From Bacteroidota bacterium (GTDB taxonomy: Bacteria; Bacteroidota; Bacteroidia; Chitinophagales; Chitinophagaceae), in contig JAEZDA010000114.1 in NCBI GenBank assembly GCA_023433345.1, positions 1 to 13,390 on the forward strand: a DNA stretch of 13,390 nt, in the 5' to 3' direction. The position numbers and the translations under genes are program-made. The notes beneath the pieces are model-generated. The model ran no database searches, had not been told where the DNA came from, and worked only from the letters and a program-made list of their open reading frames with translations. This document shows, one piece after another, positions 8,101 to 13,390 of this stretch; positions within the stretch are counted from its first letter, which is position 1, and the number at the start of each line of letters is the position of its first letter.

Positions 8101-9988
8101 CACCCACAGATTTATCAGTAAAGGTGCGTGTCATCGGGGTTAAGCAGTCAAAATCAATCCTCATTTTCGCAATTGGCGGATCGATGTACACAAAGTTTTC
8201 TATCTCAAGGGTGTCTGAACAGCCAAGGTTCCAAACGATAAGTTTAACCGTGAAGTAGCCGGTGTCTTTGTATTTGTATTCAGGGTTTTGAAGTGCTGAG
8301 GTGCCGCCGTCGCCGAATTCCCAAAGCCATGTGTCCGCAGTGTCTGTGGTGAGGTCAGTGAATTTTATACTTCTCCACGCGCATGTTTGAAGAGGATCTG
8401 CACTGAAGTTTGCTACCGGTTTGTTGCCGGTTTTAATTCCCTGGCTTACTGTAACAGTATCAGTACAGCCTGCCAGTGTGGTAATTGCAAGCGTAATATC
8501 ATAAATACCTTCTGTGAAGGAATGTGTTGGAGTTTGCTCCGTAGAAGTGGTGCCGTCTCCAAAATTCCACCAGTAACCAACTACAGAATCCGTTGAGTTA
8601 ACGGTTGATTCGAAGGTCCATTCCAAAGGTGCGCATCCTTCCTGGGGCAGGTTGTTGATAGCTGCCTGTGGAAGTGAAATGTCGATCATTTGTTGTTGAA
8701 CAAGAGTGTCGGAACAACCGGAAGCATTTGTGCTGATAAGGGTAACGGTGAAATTTCCTTCAGAAGTGTATTGGTGAGTAGGGTTTGGATCCGTTGAAGT
8801 AGTTCCGTCACCAAAACTCCAGCTATAGGTTAGCGCGTTGCTGCTCGTATTGGTAAAAGTAACGTTAACGGGTACGCGACAACTTTGTACCGGGTTGGCA
8901 GTGAATCCCGCAGCGGGCTGTGGCATCACAGTAATATTTTTTCTAACTGTATCAGCACATCCGCCTGAATTGCTGATGAGGGTTACCACATAACTTCCTG
9001 CAACCGTGTATGTTTTTGAAGGGTTTATTGCTGTTGACGTTGTTCCGTCTCCGAAATCCCAAAAAGCGTCTACGCCTGATGGTGAGGAGGTGTTTCCGAA
9101 TGTAAATGGTGTGTTCACGCAAACTGTTGCCGGAACCGTAAAATCTGCATCAACTGCCCCGATCACAATTGCATCGCTCTGAATTATGGTATCACGGCAG
9201 CCCGTGCTGTTGGCAACAATTAAACTCACGGTAAAACTTCCCGTTGAATTATAATTATGAGAAGGAGTTTCTTCTGTTGAAGTAGTGCCATCACCAAAAT
9301 TCCAGGTGTATGCTAAATTTCCAGTGCCTCTTGATGTGTTTTGAAACTCGATGTTTACGGGGAAATTGCAGTTAGCGGGATTGCTGTGCGTGAAGCCTGC
9401 CGTAACTCCCTGAGAAATTCGTATGAAGTTGGGTCTTGTTATAGTATTTACACAACCTTCAGAGTTAGTAACGCGCAGCGATATGTTGAAGTTTCCACCA
9501 GATTGATAGGTATGAGACGGATTTTGTAATGTGCTGCTTATACCATCGCCAAAGTCCCATTGCCATTGAACAATGGTGCCAGAGTTAGCCAAAGAAAGGT
9601 CGTTGAATTGAACCGGAAGCGGGAAACACCCTGTTGTAACAGAGCTCGAAAAATCTATTGTCGGTTTTGCGAAAACGTGAATATACTGCACCTGGGTGAT
9701 CGAATCCTGCCCGTTGGCATCCTGCACTAACAACTTAACCGTGTAGTTGCCAGGCGTGAAATAAGTTGCTGACGGATTTTGCAGAAAGGAGATAGTTCCG
9801 TTTCCGAGATCCCATTTCCAGAAGTTCGGGTTTCCGGTAGATTCATCGGTAAACTGAACAACGATGGGGGCACATCCCGAGGTGACGTTTGAAGAAAAAC
9901 CGGCGCGTAGCTGGGCGGTTGAATTGGCGTGAAAAAATACCAAAAAAACACATACAACGCTGGTTTTCACCAGTGTTTGAAAGGACAT
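5195..9988 (-). CDS. Giant PKD-repeat surface protein with T9SS type B sorting domain (SprB-like adhesin)
   Basis: The 1597-residue product opens with a signal peptide (residues 1 to about 25, ending ANSTAQ). Fifteen PKD repeats follow, with WxFGDG-type motifs near residues 60, 145, 229, 311, 391, 475, 557, 636, 718, 805, 889, 970, 1049, 1136 and 1220, about 83 residues apart. Three Ig-like units with WSPxxGL or WSPTGS motifs follow (about 1266-1490), then a type B (CHU_C/gliding) CTD of about 100 residues: FIPNTFSPNNDGANDVF, FNRWGEIVY, GWNGTYKGK and NVALLK. PKD repeats form rod-like beta sandwiches in surface proteins. Nearly every repeat has two cysteines, one before strand B and one in a GCxDT-like turn near its end. 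No enzyme domain is seen, so an adhesin, gliding or matrix role is inferred. The partner PorP/SprF gene is directly downstream. I find no frameshift. Confidence 0.93.
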   Translation of the reverse strand: MSFQTLVKTSVVCVFLVFFHANSTAQLRAGFSSNVTSGCAPIVVQFTDESTGNPNFWKWDLGNGTISFLQNPSATYFTPGNYTVKLLVQDANGQDSITQVQYIHVFAKPTIDFSSSVTTGCFPLPVQFNDLSLANSGTIVQWQWDFGDGISSTLQNPSHTYQSGGNFNISLRVTNSEGCVNTITRPNFIRISQGVTAGFTHSNPANCNFPVNIEFQNTSRGTGNLAYTWNFGDGTTSTEETPSHNYNSTGSFTVSLIVANSTGCRDTIIQSDAIVIGAVDADFTVPATVCVNTPFTFGNTSSPSGVDAFWDFGDGTTSTAINPSKTYTVAGSYVVTLISNSGGCADTVRKNITVMPQPAAGFTANPVQSCRVPVNVTFTNTSSNALTYSWSFGDGTTSTDPNPTHQYTSEGNFTVTLISTNASGCSDTLVQQQMIDISLPQAAINNLPQEGCAPLEWTFESTVNSTDSVVGYWWNFGDGTTSTEQTPTHSFTEGIYDITLAITTLAGCTDTVTVSQGIKTGNKPVANFSADPLQTCAWRSIKFTDLTTDTADTWLWEFGDGGTSALQNPEYKYKDTGYFTVKLIVWNLGCSDTLEIENFVYIDPPIAKMRIDFDCLTPMTRTFTDKSVGADRWLWSFGDGNTSTAANPVHTYLTPGSFRVTLVAFNNTTGCSDTTSRTIQVMDEQALFNVSDTVVCRNTPVTFTGLANRTFISGFFWDFGDGQTGSGSPVSHTYRNPGTYTVSLFIKTVDGCRDTLVKSNYITVNGPTAAFGSTVPGSCKMSPIAFLDSSVSDGIHAITSWTWNYGDGATETLNSSPFIHTYLTPGNFTVALTVTDTEGCKDSVSRNNLITISNPRAAFSSPDSLTCPGRTIRFTSHASGPQLQHFWNFGDGNTSTQRNPTHEYAADGNYDITLVVIDMYGCRDSITKPAYIKIVTPNVQFAVSDTLGTCPPLVANFTNQSTNYITMVWDFGDGTSTTQQNPSHFYATPGHYVSSLTLTGPGGCTSVKTQNIEVRGPQGTFTYRETVGCEPLSVTFRAVTRDRVSFIWDFNDGNTQSTLDSVVTHTYTTPGFYIPKMILIDAGGCVVPIRGTDTIWVKGVNVVFDMNQVQFCDSGAVRFNNTSTGTEPFASYLWTFGDGNTSDQPSPRHNFTQPGVYFPKLKVTTISGCSKEMISPVPVKIVASPKAVFAQSANGCTPLTATFSGSLSVPDTSALTWRWNFGNGQTSDLQNPASQQYTTAGTYNINLYVTNSSGCIDTVTSTIQSYRIPVVSAGDDMFVCEGTGKAITATGAATYSWSPATGLSCADCPSPIANPTIDMTYTVVGTSDEGCSSSDVVNVSLQRPFHMTSVRGDSICAGGSRKLSASGAHSYTWSPSAGLNNPNIAEPIASPLITTRYMVVGKDDKNCFTDTAYVPVRVFPIPTVEAGEDKTINVGTTIDLVPVVSADVTRVTWSPTGSIFRNDYPAITVKPRETTEYTVDVTNAGGCMARDRLRVTVLCNDANVFIPNTFSPNNDGANDVFYPRGRGLFSIKSMKVFNRWGEIVYQKNDFMPNDVNAGWNGTYKGKPLSPDVYVYIIEVMCDNSTVLPLKGNVALLK
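6190..9925 (-). repeat. Array of fifteen diverged PKD-coding repeats, about 250 bp each
   Basis: The coding strand repeats with a period of about 240-260 bases. The best-conserved DNA core encodes WxFGDGxTST and appears on the plus strand as variants of CCATCACCAAAATTCCA or CCGTCTCCAAAATTCCA, for example near 9290, 8806, 8554, 8070, 7315 and 6571. Outside the core the copies have diverged at DNA level. The array is therefore old, but the short cores could still recombine or confuse assembly. Confidence 0.85.
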
Positions 9989-10051
9989 AAGGTTAGGGCT
10001 TTTTATGAATAATTGGATAACCGACTTGCGCCGATAGAGTATAAACGCAGT

Positions 10052-10081
10052 TTTATATCGTTTATTTTGTCCTTATGTCAA
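10052..10081 (-). promoter_or_regulatory. Possible promoter of the PKD giant, E. coli-like in shape
   Basis: On the minus strand TTGACA (10081-10076) is followed after 18 bases by TATAAA (10057-10052). No good TAnnTTTG element is visible in the 105-base gap upstream of the ATG at 9988. The leader would be about 55-60 bases. The pattern fits a sigma-70 promoter of Proteobacteria rather than the Bacteroidota consensus, so it may be chance or an extended use of the TTG element. Confidence 0.3.
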
Positions 10082-10093
10082 GAAAGAACATAT

Positions 10094-10582
10094 TTATTGT
10101 CTTTCCATATGTAATACTTTGGGATCGGTGCTGCCCCATGGTGCAAGCTCCATCAGCGGAATTGCCTTTCGGGTAAATCTCCACTGGCGGTTCAGAAACC
10201 GGAAGATGGTGGGGTCAGGGTGAGTGAGAGCGATAACAAGCTTGCCATAGTCTTCATTGCTCGACCATGTGCCATTGTAAGTAATTCCATCTTTGGTTGC
10301 CGTCATAGGGCCATCGTACAAAGTGTTGCGGTAAAGGCGAAAAACATATCCCTGGTATTGAGAGGTGATATTGTTAGAAGTGTCCAGCGCATATTTTACA
10401 ATGAAGTCATTGTTCAAAATGTTCAGCTCAAAATATTGTTCGAGAACATTTTCAGCAATTTCGGGTGTTCCTTTTTTACATCCCGTGGCGGCCACCAGCA
10501 GGAAGATGGTGAGCATCCACCCAAAGCCCGGCCCACGTTTCAGGTACTTATAAATAGATGTCGGAATATTTCTCCTTTGCAT
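10094..10582 (-). CDS. Small lipoprotein of unknown function, possibly lipocalin-like
   Basis: The product has a hydrophobic stretch MLTIFLLVAATGC ending in a lipobox (ATGC), then CKKG, so it is probably lipidated at that cysteine and carried to the envelope. The mature part is about 125 residues, mostly short beta strands with aromatics (YVFRLYRNTLYDGPMTA, GTWSSNEDYGKLVIAL, FLNRQWRFTRKAIPLMEL). That pattern recalls small lipocalin-like lipoproteins of Bacteroidota, but the assignment is weak. The start is uncertain. ATG at 10582 (MQRRNIPTS...) gives a basic n-region and a 35-bp overlap with the M32 gene. ATG at 10603 overlaps by 56 bp. ATG at 10516 avoids overlap but gives a signal peptide with no positive charge. 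It is likely translated from the same mRNA as the M32 gene. Confidence 0.75.
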   Translation of the reverse strand: MQRRNIPTSIYKYLKRGPGFGWMLTIFLLVAATGCKKGTPEIAENVLEQYFELNILNNDFIVKYALDTSNNITSQYQGYVFRLYRNTLYDGPMTATKDGITYNGTWSSNEDYGKLVIALTHPDPTIFRFLNRQWRFTRKAIPLMELAPWGSTDPKVLHMERQ

Positions 10583-12038
10583 ACGCAATAAAGTGGGAAG
10601 CATTCAATGGCTCCCCTGTAGCCAAAGTACATAAATCTTCCGAAAGATAATAACGACCAAAGGCATAAATATGTTGTTTCAGCCAGGCCCAAATGGCGGT
10701 GGTATTTTCTTCATGCAGGTTTTCATCTAAATGCGGGTGACTCTTCCTGATGGTATTATAAAATTGTGCTGCGTACAAGCTGCCGATACTGTAGGTTGCG
10801 AAATATCCGAAACTGCCATGGCTCCAATGCACATCCTGTAAACAGCCGCGCTTATCGTCGGGAACTTTAATTCCCAGATATTTTTGATACTGTTCATTCC
10901 AGTAGGCCGGTATATCCGCTGCTTCCAATTCTCTTCCTATCAGCTTCTTCTCCAGTTCATATCTTATCATCACATGAAAGTGATAAGTAAGTTCATCAGC
11001 TTCGGTTCTAATTAAGGAAGGTTCCACTTTGTTTATGGCCTTGTAGAATTTTTCCGTGTCGATAGTTTCGAATTGAGTTGGAAAGTATTTTTTAACAATA
11101 GGCAGGTTTGCCGTCCAGAAAGGAAAGCTACGCCCCACGCAATTTTCCCAAAGGCGGCTCTGGCTTTCATGAATGCTGAGGCTGCAATACTCGCCGAGTG
11201 GTAAGCCGTATTGATCCTTTGGAAGACCCTGTTCATACAATCCGTGCCCACCTTCGTGAAGGCAACTCCAGGTCATGTTGGCGAAATCATTTTCGTCTAC
11301 GCGGGTCGTTAGTCTTACGTCGCCGGCGTTAAAGCTGGTGGAAAAAGGATGCTCACTTATATCCTGTCTTCCCGAGCCAAAATCAAAATGGATCTTTTTA
11401 AGCAATTCCACTCCGAGATCCCACTGTTTATTTTTTTCAAAATTGCCGCGCAGGAAGGTGTCGTCAACTTGTGGTTTCTGGGAAATGTTATCCAGCAGTG
11501 TTTTAAGTTGGGGCCGAAGATCAGTGAACAGGCGGTCAACCTTTTCTGATGTCAAGCCTTTATCGTAGTCATTCATTAAGGCATCGTAAGGATGCTTTTC
11601 ATATCCAAGTTGTTCTGCCTCTTCACGCTTCACTTCAATAACGTTCTGAAGGGGCGCTTCAAATATTTTAAAATCATTTTTCTCCCTGGCCTCAATCCAG
11701 GAGTGAAAGCTCCTGTTCACTACCTCACTCATCTTTCTTACGAAGGCGGGGCTGAGTTTAACAGCCCTTTCATAGTCTTCCAGGCTTAGTTGTGCATTTC
11801 TTCGTTGCTCTGGTGAAAGATCCCCGGAGGACAATGCGTCCCGGATTATCTTGCCTGTACTTTCACTTGAAAACATGGAATGAGCAACTTCATTGAGTGT
11901 TGCCAGTTGCCTGCCTCTTATTTCGTTGCCAGCCGGGGGCAAATAAGTTTCCTGGTCCCACTGAAGAACTGCTGAAGCATATTTTATATCTGCAATCTTC
12001 TGAAGATGGTCCTTATAAATGATGTATGGATCTTGCAT
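10548..12038 (-). CDS. M32-family metallocarboxypeptidase (carboxypeptidase Taq type)
   Basis: M32 enzymes are cytoplasmic zinc carboxypeptidases that trim C-terminal residues from peptides. The 496-residue length is normal for the family. The zinc site HEGGH is at residues 261-265, where H261 and H265 are ligands and E262 the catalytic base. The third ligand E291 lies in HESQSRLWEN. Other family signatures are HPFSTSFNAGDVRLTTRVDE (230-249), IRTEADELTYHFHVMIRYELE (about 343-363) and LQDVHWSHGSFGYF (about 400-413). There is no signal peptide. It lies 80 bases downstream of the FkbM gene on the same strand; I see no convincing promoter in that gap, so read-through from the FkbM promoter is likely. 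Its 3' end overlaps the likely lipoprotein start. Confidence 0.96.
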   Translation of the reverse strand: MQDPYIIYKDHLQKIADIKYASAVLQWDQETYLPPAGNEIRGRQLATLNEVAHSMFSSESTGKIIRDALSSGDLSPEQRRNAQLSLEDYERAVKLSPAFVRKMSEVVNRSFHSWIEAREKNDFKIFEAPLQNVIEVKREEAEQLGYEKHPYDALMNDYDKGLTSEKVDRLFTDLRPQLKTLLDNISQKPQVDDTFLRGNFEKNKQWDLGVELLKKIHFDFGSGRQDISEHPFSTSFNAGDVRLTTRVDENDFANMTWSCLHEGGHGLYEQGLPKDQYGLPLGEYCSLSIHESQSRLWENCVGRSFPFWTANLPIVKKYFPTQFETIDTEKFYKAINKVEPSLIRTEADELTYHFHVMIRYELEKKLIGRELEAADIPAYWNEQYQKYLGIKVPDDKRGCLQDVHWSHGSFGYFATYSIGSLYAAQFYNTIRKSHPHLDENLHEENTTAIWAWLKQHIYAFGRYYLSEDLCTLATGEPLNASHFIAYAKEKYSDIYL

Positions 12039-12118
12039 AAGCCCGGGGTGAGTTTAGCGATGCATAATAACAACGGTCGGTTGCCAACCGCACTTCCATT
12101 TTCCTGAAAGGAACTTTT

Positions 12119-12958
12119 TTATTTGTTGATCCTGGAAAGAATGATATCTACCTGGTGTTTCCTTGATTCATGAATGCAGAACAGGTTTCCGTAAAAGTCA
12201 GGTTTTTCAGAAACTATCTTTCCAAATTCATCAACAATGATGTAGTTTTTTTGATTTAGAAATTTAAAAAGCGCTTCATGGTTTTCCGTGACCTCGATCA
12301 TCATTGTAGGTCGTTGGTTGTCCAGGATGTTGGACATGCCCTGAATTGCCAGGTATTCTGCTCCCTCAATATCTATTTTTACAAAATCGATCTTATTGAT
12401 ATTTCTATCTCTCACAAAATCATCCAGCCTTATCGTTTCTACCTGCACTGCATTTTTCTGAACTTCCACAAATGCTTTCGACTGAATTTTTTTGGTAACG
12501 CGATAGTCTTTAACCAGTGAATTACTTTGTCCGGTAATATTTTCAAGATAGAAAGTTGCCACGCCAGTAGAATCTGAAACCGCTTTTTCCACCAATTCGA
12601 TATTCTTGATCCTGGAATTTGAGAGGTTTTCTCTTGTGTAAACAAGGTTATTTGCGCCCGGTTCAAATACGAACAATTTCCCGCTCGAACCTGCCAGCTT
12701 TGAAAAGTAAAGACTTATATACCCGATATGCGCCCCCAGTTCAAAAACAACATCACCTTCTTTTATCACCGCAGCGAACAGTTCCATTTGAACCTTTTCA
12801 CGATTCTTGCCATGATACCAATATCCTTTATGGGTAAAGGCGTCAAGTTTAAACTTAGTGCCGGTAAAATGGTGTTTAATTCTGATATCGCCCAGGTTGA
12901 GTTTTTTCAGCAGCGGAATAATGACTTTGCGAAGTGTTTTGTTTCTGTAGATTTTCAT
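12119..12958 (-). CDS. FkbM-family SAM-dependent methyltransferase
   Basis: The 279-residue protein has the Methyltransf_21 (FkbM) layout. The SAM-binding motif I is VVFELGAHIGYISLYF (70-85), an acidic strand end is FVFEPGANN (96-104), LDDFV is at 178-182, and the family signature DFVKIDIEGAEYLAIQG is at 191-207. A basic N-terminal region of about 45 residues precedes the Rossmann fold; there is no signal peptide. FkbM-type enzymes O-methylate sugars or other small molecules, often in surface glycan or natural product pathways. No glycosyltransferase is nearby in the window, so the substrate cannot be inferred. Motif I has ELGAHIG where DVGANIG is common, probably still functional. It is the first gene after a strong promoter and is probably co-transcribed with the M32 and lipoprotein genes. 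Confidence 0.93.
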   Translation of the reverse strand: MKIYRNKTLRKVIIPLLKKLNLGDIRIKHHFTGTKFKLDAFTHKGYWYHGKNREKVQMELFAAVIKEGDVVFELGAHIGYISLYFSKLAGSSGKLFVFEPGANNLVYTRENLSNSRIKNIELVEKAVSDSTGVATFYLENITGQSNSLVKDYRVTKKIQSKAFVEVQKNAVQVETIRLDDFVRDRNINKIDFVKIDIEGAEYLAIQGMSNILDNQRPTMMIEVTENHEALFKFLNQKNYIIVDEFGKIVSEKPDFYGNLFCIHESRKHQVDIILSRINK

Positions 12959-12969
12959 TTAGAAGCTTG

Positions 12970-12990
12970 TTTGCTGGCGAATGCAGCAAA
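12970..12990. promoter_or_regulatory. Perfect inverted repeat over the FkbM promoter start region
   Basis: TTTGCTG (12970-12976) and CAGCAAA (12984-12990) form a perfect 7-bp inverted repeat with a 7-base spacer. It overlaps the TTTG end of the -7 element and covers the predicted transcription start. The position fits a repressor operator; it could also form a small hairpin in the 5' leader. No regulator gene is visible nearby. Confidence 0.35.
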
Positions 12991-13016
12991 AGTAAAGTTC
13001 CGAACCCAGCCTGCAA
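12987..13016 (-). promoter_or_regulatory. Promoter of the FkbM-M32-lipoprotein unit
   Basis: On the minus strand TTG (13016-13014) is followed after 19 bases by TACTTTTG (12994-12987), a full match to the Bacteroidota housekeeping promoter TTG-N19-TAnnTTTG. Predicted start is about 12980-12983, giving a leader of about 22-25 bases before the ATG at 12958. It lies just downstream of the esterase stop codon, so the FkbM unit is probably transcribed independently of the esterase. Confidence 0.7.
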
Positions 13017-13025
13017 AAAGGAAAT

Positions 13026-13390
13026 TCACTCCAATGGGATGTTAGAAGATCGCCGGTTCCGGAAAGTTCTCAGGAAACGCCATATTTCCTGGCTTGCATT
13101 GAAGTCCATACAAACATTACCTTTTGAAGATGGAGCCCTGAAACCAGGCCAGCTGTGGCCTCCGCCGGTAACTTTTATAAATTCAACAACATTTTCATTT
13201 TTCCCGTTCTTAAAAATATATCGCACGGCGGTTGCGCCATCATCCGGGTCGGTATCAGGTATGGGAATAATAATGGGAGTTGAATCACATTCATTTTGTT
13301 TCGCCCAGAACTCCGAAACATCGTCCATAGATTTCATGGTAAAATTTCCTTTGTAGGGCGTTATATTATCTTTTGTGCCATAGATCTGCA
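13026..13390 (-). CDS. PHB depolymerase / LpqC-like alpha/beta-hydrolase esterase (C-terminal part; N-terminus outside window)
   Basis: The frame stays open through base 13390, so only the last 121 residues or so are visible; the ATG at 13337 is an internal methionine. The visible part begins IYGTKDNITPYKG, typical of the strand carrying the catalytic aspartate in PHB-depolymerase-like esterases. FWAKQNECDSTP and the catalytic histidine segment VTGGGHSWPG follow, and the helix DFNASQEIWRFLRTF ends the fold. The nucleophile serine lies outside the window. Family members are usually secreted serine esterases acting on polyhydroxyalkanoates, feruloyl or acetyl esters; the substrate cannot be decided here. 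A short tail (RNRRSSNIPLE) ends the protein and no T9SS sorting domain is attached. The 67-base gap to the FkbM gene holds that gene's promoter and no clear terminator. Confidence 0.88.
   Translation of the reverse strand, partial: QIYGTKDNITPYKGNFTMKSMDDVSEFWAKQNECDSTPIIIPIPDTDPDDGATAVRYIFKNGKNENVVEFIKVTGGGHSWPGFRAPSSKGNVCMDFNASQEIWRFLRTFRNRRSSNIPLE

Noticed and set aside
7893..8258. 121-codon plus-strand frame inside the PKD gene
   Set aside because: It runs antisense to PKD repeats, its sequence reflects the reverse of the repeat core, and similar short frames recur across the array.
6190..9925. Periodic repeats that could suggest a CRISPR-like or satellite array
   Set aside because: The period of about 250 bp and the conserved protein motif show that these are PKD domain codons; repeat units are not identical and there are no spacers.
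10220..10591. 123-codon plus-strand frame opposite the lipoprotein
   Set aside because: The minus-strand frame has a lipobox and beta-rich composition and fits the operon; the plus-strand translation shows no recognisable features.
12078..12113. Two small dyads (CGGTT-GCC-AACCG and TTCCT-GAA-AGGAA) between the FkbM and M32 genes
   Set aside because: Stems of 5 bp with no T tract on the transcribed strand; the second has a T run only on the plus strand, where no gene ends.

Overview
The window reads as ordinary chromosomal DNA from a member of the Bacteroidota, most likely Chitinophagaceae-like; this is inferred from gene content, since no database search was possible. The evidence is two kinds of type IX secretion (T9SS) sorting domain, a PorP/SprF-family partner, a 1597-residue PKD-repeat surface protein, a YfbK-type vWA protein apparently carrying a carboxypeptidase-regulatory-like N-terminal domain, and several promoters fitting the Bacteroidota consensus TTG-N19-TAnnTTTG. 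Clear Shine-Dalgarno sites are scarce, as expected for the phylum. Nine protein genes are present, two of them cut by the window edges. I see no tRNA, rRNA, insertion sequence, CRISPR array, phage gene or frameshift. No gene-free stretch exceeds about 225 bases.

Layout. Bases 1-1617 (+) hold the 3' part of a vWA-domain gene. All other genes are on the minus strand and are listed here in coordinate order. dnaJ (1621-2775) and grpE (2820-3371) form a two-gene chaperone operon with its own promoter at about 3397-3426. A 111-residue protein that is little more than a signal peptide plus a T9SS type A sorting domain lies at 3500-3835. A strong intrinsic terminator at 3965-4000 ends the next unit, which consists of a PorP/SprF gene (4060-5091) preceded by the giant PKD-array protein with a T9SS type B sorting domain (5195-9988). 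Upstream of that, a small lipoprotein (about 10094-10582), an M32 carboxypeptidase (10548-12038) and an FkbM-type methyltransferase (12119-12958) form another probable operon, with a very good promoter at 12987-13016. The right edge holds the C-terminal part of a PHB-depolymerase/LpqC-like esterase (13026-13390).

How they work together. GrpE and DnaJ are the nucleotide-exchange and J-domain partners of DnaK. The PKD giant and its adjacent PorP/SprF protein look like a dedicated surface export pair, comparable to SprB/SprF of gliding flavobacteria: the C-terminal domain is the export signal and the outer-membrane protein its partner. The small type A CTD protein uses the same secretion system but has almost no cargo. 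The FkbM, M32 and lipoprotein genes are probably co-transcribed, but their biochemical link is unclear.

I did not find a clearly new multi-gene system. The most interesting items are the cargo-less T9SS protein, the PKD array with a cysteine pair in nearly every repeat next to its SprF-like partner, a perfect inverted repeat over the FkbM start site, and the tightly convergent vWA/dnaJ ends with a poly-lysine tract.
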